In this document: piece by piece, positions 1-9,152 of the stretch | Position numbering within the stretch: position 1 is the stretch's first letter | How the letters are laid out: the number at the start of each line of letters is the position of its first letter | Program-made: the position numbers and the translations under genes | The notes under the pieces: generated by a model | What the model was told of the DNA's origin: nothing | What the model saw: the letters and a program-made list of their open reading frames with translations, nothing else | Databases searched by the model: none | Source of the DNA: JAABRU01 sp964534335 | Lineage (GTDB): Bacteria; Desulfobacterota; Desulfobacteria; Desulfobacterales; Desulfococcaceae | Direction of reading: 5' to 3' | Assembly (NCBI GenBank): GCA_964534335.1 | Contig: CAZHPS010000051.1 | Location: forward strand, 1-22,013 | DNA length: 22,013 nucleotides

Positions 1-28
1 AATTTTAACTTCCTGTAATTATAAATGA

Positions 29-34
29 TATAAT
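29..34 (+). promoter_or_regulatory. Possible -10 box upstream of the giant membrane protein gene
   Basis: A perfect TATAAT preceded by TG two bases upstream (extended -10 style) lies about 45 bases before the start codon of the 1397-residue membrane protein. The hexamer at -35 spacing (bases 6-11, TTTAACT region) is a poor match. This is inferred from motif matching alone in very AT-rich DNA, so chance occurrence is quite possible. Confidence 0.3.
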
Positions 35-79
35 ATTTTTGTCCGGTAGTAAGGTTCACAGCATTAAAGGATAAATAAA

Positions 80-3000
80 ATGGATTTTGATTCAACCTCA
101 TTATTCAATATTTTTTTCAGTATTATATTCATCGCAATAGCGGGAAGCTTTGCAGCGTATCGTGCAGGGCAGATCGGATATTCCAGATTTAAATGGTTTT
201 TGGCATCTTTCTTCGGAAATATTCTGGCTGTGATGTATATTCTGTCAGAGCTTCCTAATAGGATGCTGGATATAAAAAGAGAGAAACAAAGAAAACTGCT
301 ACAATGGAAATTGGAAAAACAGAAAGAGTTTATCAGAAATTCGAAAGAAAAAATCCCGGAGGACACAATCGGAGATAAAGATACTATCCACTCTTTTGAA
401 TCCGCCATTGTAAAACCGGGAAAAAAACAGATTAGTGATATTGTATCCGGCCTGAACTATTTCCAGGCTATGGATGACTCTGAGTCAAAATCCATGCCTT
501 TTACCATTTCTGAAGATGAAAAATTATCAAAATTTAATTATTTCCAAATAGTTATATTTGTAATTATTGGAATGTTATCGTCTGTACGGCTTAGTTTTGA
601 ATACTTTTCGACTGATCTGACTCCGCTCCAGATTTTTATCTCTTTCATTTTAGGATACCGCTTCGGAAGAAAGGTTGGATTAATTTCGGGATTCCTCATT
701 TTTTTACCGAATTATATTTCATACCTGTTTTTATATATATTTTTATATATAACGGAAAATCATGAACTAAGTTTGAGAGAAAAAATATTCGGAGGATATT
801 ATTGTTTCGATTTCATTTCCATATACATGCACAGTCTGATTTTTTACTTATTACACAGTATGCTTGGTTTTTTCAGCGGTGTGTTACGGAAAGCCATTCC
901 TATATTGGCAGATCGATATGCTTTTGTGACTCTAAGGAGAAAAACATCTCCAGATTGGATATTTTTTACACTTCCTCTATTGTTTTTCTTTTTTTCTTAT
1001 AGATTCAACGATTTTTTCAGGATAAATTTTTCCGTTTTTTTTGAACCATTACTTCTATTGTTTTCATTTTATTACGGATTTCAGGCTGCACTAACCCTAT
1101 TTCTTTTTTCATTACCATTAATCATATTAAATATTTCTCCCATACCAGATCTTCATTTAGGTATAAGTTATTCTTATTATCAGATCGGTATGTTCTGGTA
1201 TTTATCGACACTGCTTTTGAGCGGATTTCTTGATACTAATTACAGAAAAAACGATGAAAAAGCAGCTACGATTATATTTTATCCTTTGTTGATTATTTCT
1301 TTAGCATTATGTTTTTATATTTATCCAGTCTTTGAGAAATACTCTTTTAAATCATATCCTTTTATTTTTTCTTTGTTGCTACTTTCCGGTTATTTATTGG
1401 GGCCACAGAAAGGATTTTTATTTGGTGTATTAGTGGATATATTCCCATTTATTTATGTAAAACCATTTGAAAACATTAATTTTTTTACTGGATATTTATT
1501 TCAAATTGCACCGATAATAGGGTATTTGGGAGGCACAAAATATTTTAAAAAAAAGACATATTTTAGAAATGGTTTTAAACTTGGAACTATTATTTGTGGA
1601 ATAGCGTTTATTGATCTGCTGTATGATGGCAGTATTAATTGGGGATATTATTTATATCCACTCATTTATTTCTTTCAGACAATCGTTTCAATGCTGGTAT
1701 TTTATCCTTTGATGTTTATAAAAAAATATAAATCCCAAAGTAACCCTTATCCGGTATCTATTGATAATCCGTTTACAGCGATCCGATATTTCAAAATTAT
1801 TATGCTCACAATTACGGGTATGTTTTGTTGCTTTGCATTATACCTTCCATCGGGTAAACTCAGTTTTGCTGAAATACAGATATTGATAGCATTTATTATT
1901 GGTTATCGTTATGGTAAAAAAACAGGTCTGATTTCAGGCTTATTGATATTTTTTCCCAATTTTTTAATATATATAGACCTGTATTTCAAAATAGATGAAA
2001 TTAGCTTGAAAAGCATGATTTTCGGAGGAAATAATGAAATAGATATTTTAATATTTTACGCTCTTAGCCCTTTAACATATGGATTATACAGCATTATCGG
2101 TTTATTAAGTGCCATAACAAAAGAGACGATCTTTAAACTGTCAGAGCGTTATGATTTTATAGATCTTCATGAGAAAAAATCTTCTAAAAAGATTTATTTC
2201 ACGCTGTTATTATTTCTGTTCTGTATTAATTGCTATTTTTCCAAAACTATTCAGATTAATATTTCAATATTGTTTAAATCTGTTGTATTGCTTATATCAT
2301 TTTATTATGGATTTCGATCAGCCTTAAAAATCCTGCTCTTTTCTATACCGATTATTATACTTGATATTAGACCATTAGATAAATTGATATTTGGTTTAGA
2401 TTTCGGAACGGCTGATTTTTTTTGGTATTTATCAGCCAGTTTGATTATTGGATATCTAAGAATTGCAAATCATAAATCGGAAGAAAAAAATAAAAATGAT
2501 TTATTTATCCTCTTATTCTTCATATCCTTATCACTTGCCTTTGTAATTTATCCCCTATGGGAATATTACTCTTTTCGGGCATATTATTTAACATTTCCAC
2601 TTTTTCTGATCGCGGGTTATCTTCTTGGCCCGGAAAAAGGTTTTATCTTTGGTTTATTATTGGGAATTTTAACATGTATTTCTATAAAAACAGATGATTA
2701 TTATCATTTTTTCAGTTTGGGTTTTCTGTATGATATTGCCCCTCTGCTTGGATATTTGGGGGGTACTGTTTGCTTTGAAAAGCGGTATTTCATAAAAAAC
2801 GCATTCATCATTTCCGGCATCATTTATGGAATAACTTTTTTTATCAGGCTGTGCTATGGAGATATGCACTTAGGCACTTACCTATACTCTTTTATTTATA
2901 TGGCTCAATCTGTTTTAGCTCTTTTTTTCTTCTACCCTCTCCTTTTTTTGAAATCCAAAGCAGGAAATTACCCCATTTTTCATTCAGATTCCAGTGCTAT

Positions 3001-4273
3001 AAATCTTCAATCAATAGAAAATTTCAACAAACAATTTCCTTCTTTTTCCATATCTGATGATGCATTTATCACAAAATGGCATATACAAATCGTTATTTTG
3101 ACAATCATTGGTATCATTTCCTGTTGTTCAATCCGAGTTTCAAATTGGACATTGCAACTGAATCTGCTCCAGATAATCATTGTATTTTTTTTAGGATATC
3201 GTTTTGGAAAAATGGTTGGATTGGGTAGCGGAATTGTCATTTTTTTTCCAAATTTAATTTCATATTTTATGCAAAAAACAAATGGATATCCTGTTTATAT
3301 CGATGATGTATTTTATATTCCGCCTTTCAACCTGATCAGTTATTGTATGTATAGTATATCAGGTTTTCTAAGCGGGTTACTTAGAATATCTATTCCCATA
3401 ATTTCAAACAATAATAATTTTATTCAAATAGAAAACAAAAGAGAGTTTTCAAAAATTTATTTCGTATTACCATTATTTTTAATTGGCGCAATGTCCTTCA
3501 ATTTTGGTAATTTTTCCATTCATTTTGATGTATTTTTCACTTCTTCATTATTGGTAATCTCATTTTATTATGGTTTCAGAAAAGCCTTGCAGCTTTTATT
3601 TTTTGCTATGCCAGTTATATTGGTTCAAGGCGAGTTCAGCGAAATAGTAAAATTTGGCATGAATTTTGATAACATTTATTTTTTCTGGTATTTGTCAGCA
3701 CTTCTGTTTATTGGATTTCTCAAACCAAAATATAATCAATCAGAAGAGAAAAATCATATTGCAATATTCTTTATCCTTTTACTCGTCTGTCTCTTATTTA
3801 CTTTCTATATCTTCTCAATCTGGGATATCCACACATTTTATTCATATTATTTTATAATCCCGATTATATTGATTGCAGGTTATTTATTCGGTTCTGATAA
3901 AGGCTTTCTTTTTGGCATTTTACTGGGATTATTTTCTTTTATTTCAATAAAATTTGTAGGAACAATCCAATTTGTCAACATGGGCTTTCTTTATGCAACT
4001 GCACCGATCATTGGTTATTTAGGGGGTACACCCTATTTTGCAAGACCATTGTTTTTTAAAAATGGACTTGTTTTTGCGGCTATCATATGTAATCTCATTT
4101 TATTTGCTCGCTTATATTACGGATATATGCCTGTAAGCAAAAATTTATACCCTTTCATATTTTTGATTCAGATGACCATATCATCGATTATTTTCTATCC
4201 GATTTTTATTATAGTCAACAGATCGAAAACAATAGTTGACAATAGTGGAACTATTAATACAGACAGAACCTAA
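80..4273 (+). CDS. Giant polytopic membrane protein with three tandem ~420-residue repeats
   Basis: This 1397-residue protein is almost entirely hydrophobic and rich in Phe, Ile, Tyr and Leu. Two N-terminal membrane segments (about 5-25 and 40-55) precede a charged, probably coiled linker (about 60-150). Three repeats follow, starting near residues 152, 570 and 999. Each repeat holds three related blocks: a GYRFGxxxGLxSG block, an FYYGFxxAL block and a GYLLGPxKGFxFG block. Each block is followed by a short Gly-containing closing segment such as GFFSGVLR or IGYLGGTKYF. The pattern recalls Gly-rich multi-TM modules of ECF-transporter S components or LytS-type 5TM domains, but I recognise no named family and no catalytic motif. 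The start is fixed by AAAGGA eight bases upstream. The gene is far more AT-rich than its neighbours and ends at a strong hairpin. Function is unknown; a transport or sensory membrane role is only a guess. Confidence 0.85.
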   Translation: MDFDSTSLFNIFFSIIFIAIAGSFAAYRAGQIGYSRFKWFLASFFGNILAVMYILSELPNRMLDIKREKQRKLLQWKLEKQKEFIRNSKEKIPEDTIGDKDTIHSFESAIVKPGKKQISDIVSGLNYFQAMDDSESKSMPFTISEDEKLSKFNYFQIVIFVIIGMLSSVRLSFEYFSTDLTPLQIFISFILGYRFGRKVGLISGFLIFLPNYISYLFLYIFLYITENHELSLREKIFGGYYCFDFISIYMHSLIFYLLHSMLGFFSGVLRKAIPILADRYAFVTLRRKTSPDWIFFTLPLLFFFFSYRFNDFFRINFSVFFEPLLLLFSFYYGFQAALTLFLFSLPLIILNISPIPDLHLGISYSYYQIGMFWYLSTLLLSGFLDTNYRKNDEKAATIIFYPLLIISLALCFYIYPVFEKYSFKSYPFIFSLLLLSGYLLGPQKGFLFGVLVDIFPFIYVKPFENINFFTGYLFQIAPIIGYLGGTKYFKKKTYFRNGFKLGTIICGIAFIDLLYDGSINWGYYLYPLIYFFQTIVSMLVFYPLMFIKKYKSQSNPYPVSIDNPFTAIRYFKIIMLTITGMFCCFALYLPSGKLSFAEIQILIAFIIGYRYGKKTGLISGLLIFFPNFLIYIDLYFKIDEISLKSMIFGGNNEIDILIFYALSPLTYGLYSIIGLLSAITKETIFKLSERYDFIDLHEKKSSKKIYFTLLLFLFCINCYFSKTIQINISILFKSVVLLISFYYGFRSALKILLFSIPIIILDIRPLDKLIFGLDFGTADFFWYLSASLIIGYLRIANHKSEEKNKNDLFILLFFISLSLAFVIYPLWEYYSFRAYYLTFPLFLIAGYLLGPEKGFIFGLLLGILTCISIKTDDYYHFFSLGFLYDIAPLLGYLGGTVCFEKRYFIKNAFIISGIIYGITFFIRLCYGDMHLGTYLYSFIYMAQSVLALFFFYPLLFLKSKAGNYPIFHSDSSAINLQSIENFNKQFPSFSISDDAFITKWHIQIVILTIIGIISCCSIRVSNWTLQLNLLQIIIVFFLGYRFGKMVGLGSGIVIFFPNLISYFMQKTNGYPVYIDDVFYIPPFNLISYCMYSISGFLSGLLRISIPIISNNNNFIQIENKREFSKIYFVLPLFLIGAMSFNFGNFSIHFDVFFTSSLLVISFYYGFRKALQLLFFAMPVILVQGEFSEIVKFGMNFDNIYFFWYLSALLFIGFLKPKYNQSEEKNHIAIFFILLLVCLLFTFYIFSIWDIHTFYSYYFIIPIILIAGYLFGSDKGFLFGILLGLFSFISIKFVGTIQFVNMGFLYATAPIIGYLGGTPYFARPLFFKNGLVFAAIICNLILFARLYYGYMPVSKNLYPFIFLIQMTISSIIFYPIFIIVNRSKTIVDNSGTINTDRT

Positions 4274-4276
4274 CTG

Positions 4277-4308
4277 TCTTCCTGTTTTCCTGACGGAAAA
4301 CAGGAAGA
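4277..4308. terminator. 14-bp perfect hairpin after the giant membrane protein gene
   Basis: Arms 4277-4290 and 4295-4308 are exactly complementary around a four-base loop (TGAC), beginning four bases after the stop codon. No T-tract follows on the plus strand, so it may be a 3' mRNA-stabilising structure or a non-canonical terminator rather than a classical Rho-independent one. Confidence 0.6.
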
Positions 4309-4329
4309 TCGTATCTGTGAAAAAATCAC

Positions 4330-4632
4330 TATATTGATCCAATTTTGGTTTTTTTCGGCATGATTTTTGCTTGACTGTCCGACCTGAAAAGTTCATCCGC
4401 TTTTGGCCTGAAAAATCCTGCTGACAGACTGAAAAGGCATGTTCAGGCATACATGCAGTTTCCGTGCTATACTGATCCAAGTTTGGTTTTTTATTGCACA
4501 GAAATTGTTCAAATCTGAAAACATGCCTTTTCAACCTGTTTCCGAATATTTCTGAGCCGGAAATAGCCGTTTTTCCGCAATCCGGCATGAAAAAAAAAGT
4601 ATGCCCGAAGAAACCAAAATTGGATCAGTATA
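4330..4632. repeat. 303-bp palindromic MITE-like element
   Basis: The ends 4330-4361 and 4601-4632 form an inverted repeat with about 28 of 32 matching positions, starting TATA(T/C)TGATCCAATTTTGG. A second inverted pair (4430-4442 with 4520-4532, TGAAAAGGCATGT) is concentric with the first, so the whole unit is a degenerate palindrome centred near 4481. A third copy of the terminal motif sits at the centre (4468-4492). There is no credible ORF for a protein. The TA ends fit a non-autonomous element that targets TA, but no longer target duplication is obvious. Confidence 0.6.
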
Positions 4633-4777
4633 CCAAAAGACTTGACTTTCTGAATAAATCTTTTAAAATAATATCTCTTATTCGGTAAAAAGAACCGAAA
4701 AGATAAAAAATTCTGAAATTACTTCACCGTCAGCCATGACGCGGAAGCGTCAGACCATTATACTAAAAGGAGATTAA

Positions 4778-5554
4778 ATGAACTTTTTAAAGAAAATACG
4801 ATGGGTAATTATTGTAAGTATTTTGATTATAACGCCATCGTTATATGTGTATTTGAAAGATGCTTCACGGGATAAGGTTAGCCGCCCTTCTGAAGACTCG
4901 TTTACCGATTTGGAGGCAAAAAAGAGACACACGCCAGCGAAATTTATAACCGATAGTAAATATCATACAGATAAAGGTGCAGCATATGGTACAGCAGGCG
5001 GTGCAGCTGCCGGAGCCTTAGCTGGTCAACTCATCGGGAAGAATACTAAATCCACACTGATTGGGGCAGCAGTTGGTGCCGCAGTCGGCGGATCTACAGG
5101 GCTTGGGGCAGATGGTCAAATGATTGACAAACAGGAACAAGAGTTTCGTCAAGCACTGGCCGCATCTGAAGCTGCTTCCTTACGGAGAAAAGGGAATCTG
5201 ATAGACATCACACTGAAAGTAGATGCATTTTTTTATGCAAACTCTGCAACTATAAAACCAGAATTGTATTCGGAGATCCATCGTATTGCACAAGTCATGG
5301 CCCAATATCCACAAATCAGAGTGAGTGTGGACGGGCACACCGACAGCCAGGGAAAAGAATCCTATAATATGGAATTATCCAGAAAACAGGCAGAATCCGT
5401 CATGAACCTGCTGATACAGAGCGGGGTGAATTCTTCTCAGATACAGACTGTAGCCTATGGTGAAACGATGCCGGTGGCTTCCAATGATACTGTAGAAGGG
5501 CGTCAGAGAAACAGAAGAATCGAAATCAAAATCGAACCGAAATCCGTTGACTAA
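4778..5554 (+). CDS. Glycine-zipper / OmpA C-terminal domain envelope protein
   Basis: This 258-residue protein has an N-terminal hydrophobic anchor (about 8-26) with no lipobox or clear signal-peptidase site, then a charged linker. A glycine-zipper stretch (about 65-112, repeated GAAxG motifs) follows, and an OmpA-like peptidoglycan-binding domain occupies about 145-255. The VDGHTD motif supplies the conserved Asp (residue 189), and the C-terminal GRQRNRRIEI motif is present. In the helix matching the consensus LSxxRAxxV the sequence reads LSRKQAESV, so the diaminopimelate-contacting Arg position is Gln204. The protein is probably anchored in the envelope and associates with the cell wall, though the Arg loss may weaken binding. 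AAAAGGAG lies eight bases before the ATG. Small hairpins at 4681-4699 and 4738-4751 precede the gene. Confidence 0.85.
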   Translation: MNFLKKIRWVIIVSILIITPSLYVYLKDASRDKVSRPSEDSFTDLEAKKRHTPAKFITDSKYHTDKGAAYGTAGGAAAGALAGQLIGKNTKSTLIGAAVGAAVGGSTGLGADGQMIDKQEQEFRQALAASEAASLRRKGNLIDITLKVDAFFYANSATIKPELYSEIHRIAQVMAQYPQIRVSVDGHTDSQGKESYNMELSRKQAESVMNLLIQSGVNSSQIQTVAYGETMPVASNDTVEGRQRNRRIEIKIEPKSVD

Positions 5555-5565
5555 CTTTCTGCTTC

Positions 5566-5742
5566 TCATTTGATAAAATGTCTTTTCAATCTTCTGACAA
5601 TATCCTCAGACAGTTGGGTGATGCATACCTCCGGATTCGTAATATCTGCCGCTTTATACTGGGCAATCTCTATGATTTCCATACTGTGACCGATGCGCTC
5701 GCGTATGAACATCTTACGGATATTGACAAATACGCGATTCAT
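5566..5742 (-). CDS. Possible small or truncated minus-strand ORF
   Basis: Read on the minus strand, this 58-codon stretch gives a natural-looking, charged, Ile/Glu/Arg-rich sequence ending KRHFIK just 12 bases beyond the converging OmpA-type gene. No convincing ribosome-binding site precedes any of its Met codons (5742, 5712, 5681). Its 5' side abuts sequence that reads better on the plus strand. It could be the C-terminal remnant of a gene cut at a rearrangement near 5745, or an uninformative open frame. I do not recognise a family. Confidence 0.25.
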   Translation of the reverse strand: MNRVFVNIRKMFIRERIGHSMEIIEIAQYKAADITNPEVCITQLSEDIVRRLKRHFIK

Positions 5743-7822
5743 ACGCACAACTGCGGGGCAGCACTGGCATGATGCAGTTTTGCAGTTGAGAGACTGTCCG
5801 CATCTCTGGCTCAATGAAATTCAGCCGGGAATCTTTGACTTATCAAGTTTGAAAAAGATAAAAATTGTACCCTGGCAAAAAACATCCAAGACCAAACCCT
5901 TTGCATGGTCTGGCCTGAAAGAGGGAGGAGAGGGAGAACGCCCCAAATTTATCCTGAATCCAACCCCTGTATCATCCAAAGACAGGACAAAACTTGAGGT
6001 TCGGTGGGAGATTGAACCCAAAGACCTGAAAAAAGGGGCAGTGGAATATATTGTAAAGATTGTTGCAGATGAGGATGAACTGGCAGAAAAGAGAATCCTT
6101 CATTCCGGCAAACCTCAGCAGAAAGCCGCATTTACCGAAGAAGATTTTCCTGAAGATTTGGAAAACGGTTCAACATTCCAGACAATGGTTCAGATTCAGG
6201 CCATAGGGAGCAGCAGCGAGGATATTGAACCGGTGTGCAGTGAAGATTTTATCCTGACTGTGGGGGATAAGCCTGAAATTGTGACGACATCCAGAGGAGG
6301 AAGATCTTTCCGTTCCCTTGCAGACGGCCTTATCTCCATTCAGAACAAAGAAGAGTTTCTCACACTTTGCACCAGCAGAGACAGGTTTATTTTGGATAAC
6401 AAAGACTTTATCTGTTTTCGGGAATTTGAAAAGAAAGGGAAAGTCTACTGTCCCCCGCTGATTCGGGATATTGAAACAGACTGGATGACAAAAACCGATG
6501 CCATCGGGCGGTGGTGGATTACAGTGCGTTCTGACGGTTCCCGTGTGGGAAATCTCAGTTATGAGCCGATGAAACAGGAGAGCCGTTCTGATGCCGTATG
6601 GAAGCGGCTTGCAGATGCATCACGTTCTCTCTGCAATATGGCAAATGAAAACGGATGCGGGCTTCTGGGACTGATTCATACCCAGACCAGCAAAGTTGCG
6701 GAGGAGTATATCAATGCCTGGATTGCAGCCCTTGAGGAAGGCGATCCTCTTCTGGCACTGGCAAACACAGTGGAAGTGCGCTCTCTTTCCGGCAAAACTG
6801 TGGGACTGATTGTACTGCCGCATCATCCCATACGCATTGCATGGCATTATGCCTATGATACGCTGCTTTATTTTTCCCGGTATGAAGACCTTATGACTTC
6901 TTCCCAAATTGAAAAAACAGCAAAAAAACTGGATGTCAGCCGCTTTCCTTTTATTCTTCCGGGCCTCAAACCGGGTCAAAGTTTTGTTTTCGCCGATATG
7001 CTGGGGTTTTATGCAGTGGCAATGGTTCCGGACACAGACAGAGAACCAAAGGCGGCTTTGTCCCTGATGGCAAACGCGCTTCCCCTGACCGGCGAAATTG
7101 TCCCCTTGATTGAAAAATCTTCGGCAGATGTGCTTGGAACCGAAATCACGCGCTATCTGCTGCTTCACGAAAAATATCATACCCTGAAAATCCATGCGCT
7201 GCGGCCCGGAGATGGCATGACAATCACCAGAGCCCTGGGAAATGTGCTGTCCGGCCTTGCCCATCATGCGGATGAACCTGATGAACTCTCTGAAAAAACT
7301 GAAAAAAGGGAAACCGCATTTGTTCTTGATCTGTATCCTTCAAAAGAGCAGAGCGGCATTGCGGGAAAATTTCTGTCCCTGACAACTGAAAAACGGCGTA
7401 CCGGTGCAGGCAGCCTGTCTTCTGAAGATCTGTGGATACAGGACACCCTGCTTCGGGAGGGACAGATTGCTGTTCCCCGTCTGACCTGGGCAAAACGCAG
7501 TACAGAAGAACCTGAAAATCCCGCGCACATATCGGTTGTGTTCAATGCGTTTGAATCCAAAGTGACAGCCTTCCCCAAAGAAAAACTGAAAAAAGACTGT
7601 CCGCTGGAAATACACGGCTTATCCCTTTCCCTGGAAAGAAGTTTTTCCCCGTTTCCGGCCCCGGCATGGATGACCTATATTCCCCTCAGCACATCCGGAG
7701 AAAAACATCCCGCAGCAAGATCTCTGACAGAGCGCATTGAGAAAATACATCATGCGGTTATGCGAATTGTTGCACGCTCCTTAGGCGGTTCTGAGGATTC
7801 ATGGCCTGTCCTTGTATGTTGA
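5693..7822 (+). pseudogene. Truncated large defence-type protein (DptH/HerA-associated-like), ATPase region missing
   Basis: The open frame gives 709 residues. It begins only two codons after an in-frame TGA (5687-5689), and no ribosome-binding site is visible near its first ATGs, so the true 5' part is probably lost. Convincing protein-like sequence starts around 5750 (LRDCPHLWL). A beta-rich segment follows (about residues 75-200), then a central alpha/beta part containing VLPHHPIRIAW (about 380) and a C-terminal part ending SEDSWPVLVC. From memory this resembles the region preceding the ATPase domain in very large DptH-like or HerA/FtsK-associated restriction proteins. No Walker A or B motif is present, so the motor half would be missing. 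It ends abruptly ahead of a GC-rich structured spacer. The family assignment is tentative; the impression of truncation is stronger. Confidence 0.5.
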
Positions 7823-7869
7823 GTTGACCCGTCCATGCGTCAGTGTATAATTTAAGAAAATCTGTACCA

Positions 7870-7902
7870 CTGTGTTCCGCCCGGCTGCCGGGCGGAACAC
7901 AG
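7870..7902. terminator. 15-bp GC-rich hairpin between converging genes
   Basis: Arms 7870-7884 and 7888-7902 are perfectly complementary around a CTG loop. The hairpin lies between the end of the truncated plus-strand gene and the end of the minus-strand gene, so it could stop transcription from both sides. Neither side has a long T-tract. Further complementary pairs follow downstream (GGGGTCAT 7927-7934 with ATGACCCC 8001-8008). Confidence 0.5.
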
Positions 7903-8026
7903 GCGGCGGTGAGATCGTCCCACCCCGGGGTCATGAACCCGCTGGTAGCCGGATCCGCCGCCGCATCCTTAATAACCCGGACAGTCGCATGGGGCATGAA
8001 ATGACCCCGCATACAGGGAAGGGATT

Positions 8027-9058
8027 TTAGCCGGAATCATCTGTACTTGTTATAGCTGAAAAAATTTCCCGAAATTCATCCCCAATATAAGCATGTATTT
8101 CAGTGGCTGTTACAGATATTCCTTGATTTCCTCCTTCTGTTATTACTATTACTCCAAAAATATTCTCACCTATTGCCAATACTTTAATTTCTTCAGGATT
8201 TATTTCTCCCCATTGTCCCCAGTGGAATGCGTTCATATTTATTGCCCCGATATTCCAACCGTTTTCATTTCTTACAAATTCAATAAAACTTAAAGCATGA
8301 CCGCAGGCATGGCAAACATTTTCTTTTGTAGTTGTAGATGCTACTACCATAATAGTTTCTTTATGATTATAACGTATATTATATTCTCCAAGTATCTGAT
8401 GAATAACTTCACATCTTTTTTTTAATCCGCAGTCAACTCCGTATTTCTTAAAGTCACCATAATCATTAAGATATTTCATTACAATCTGTTTAGCTTTGTC
8501 TTTATTCCATTTACCCTCTATGTCGTTGCCTTGTCCTTTCTTTTTCATGGGAAGACTGACAGACGTATTTCCCAGAGAAACATACTGGTGCGTGGTTTCA
8601 AATCCCTGTTTTTGCACAATCAGTTTCACACTCTGCTCTTTTTCCGCTTCAATTTCAAATGAAAATGATCCTTTGGCATTCGTCATTTTTTCAACATCAA
8701 ATCCCTGAATCATCACTTTCACATCAGGCAGGGGATTTCCGTTTTCATCCACAATAACCCCGGAAAGCGGCTGTTTCATTTTCTGCACTACTCCCGGCGG
8801 TGCCGGCTGATGAATCAGTTCCTGCGGATTGACCTTATACACCACCACAAACAGGGCAATGGCCCTGGTTGCGGAAATCAGCCCTTTTTTCCACAGGGGC
8901 AGTTCCACTTTCAGAAAACCCGGAATGGTTGCGCCAAATCCTGCCGCAGCCAGTGCAAGCACAACCCGGAACACAAATATCTGAAAAGGCTTTGGCTCCG
9001 GAATGAATACGGCAATCACCAGCAGGCAAATCAGAAAGGCCAGCGCGGTGCCGGACAA
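8027..9058 (-). CDS. Membrane-anchored carboxypeptidase-regulatory-like domain protein
   Basis: Reading from a TTG at 9058 gives 343 residues. Two or three hydrophobic segments (about 5-20, 27-47 and 60-77) include the motif RVVLALAAAGFGATIPGFL. A beta-sandwich with features of the carboxypeptidase-regulatory-like/CNA-B fold follows (about 97-172: SGVIVDENGNPLPDVKV, then TNAKGSFSF). The C-terminal domain (about 180-343) contains CHAC at 249-252. The likely topology is an inner-membrane anchor with the rest on one side of the membrane. No ATG start exists: the frame opens at 9079 just after a TAA, and the only plausible initiator is TTG with no clear ribosome-binding site, so the N-terminus may have been trimmed. 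The gene starts head-to-head with, and slightly overlapping, the in-frame extension of the plus-strand repeat protein. Confidence 0.65.
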   Translation of the reverse strand: MSGTALAFLICLLVIAVFIPEPKPFQIFVFRVVLALAAAGFGATIPGFLKVELPLWKKGLISATRAIALFVVVYKVNPQELIHQPAPPGVVQKMKQPLSGVIVDENGNPLPDVKVMIQGFDVEKMTNAKGSFSFEIEAEKEQSVKLIVQKQGFETTHQYVSLGNTSVSLPMKKKGQGNDIEGKWNKDKAKQIVMKYLNDYGDFKKYGVDCGLKKRCEVIHQILGEYNIRYNHKETIMVVASTTTKENVCHACGHALSFIEFVRNENGWNIGAINMNAFHWGQWGEINPEEIKVLAIGENIFGVIVITEGGNQGISVTATEIHAYIGDEFREIFSAITSTDDSG

Positions 9059-9152
9059 AGTGGAATACGGTGCGGAAAATTATAAATGGCAGACGCCGGT
9101 CAGCGGCATCATGAACCGGCTGTTTGAAAAATACAGAATAGAGGGAATCACC

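Noticed and set aside
6620..7267. 215-codon minus-strand open frame
   Set aside because: It lies entirely opposite the 709-codon plus-strand frame, has odd composition (rich in Cys, His and Gln) and no domain pattern; it is a shadow of the coding strand.
7758..8012. 84-codon minus-strand open frame over the GC-rich spacer
   Set aside because: Its sequence is explained by the hairpins and the antisense of the truncated gene; no ribosome-binding site or family.
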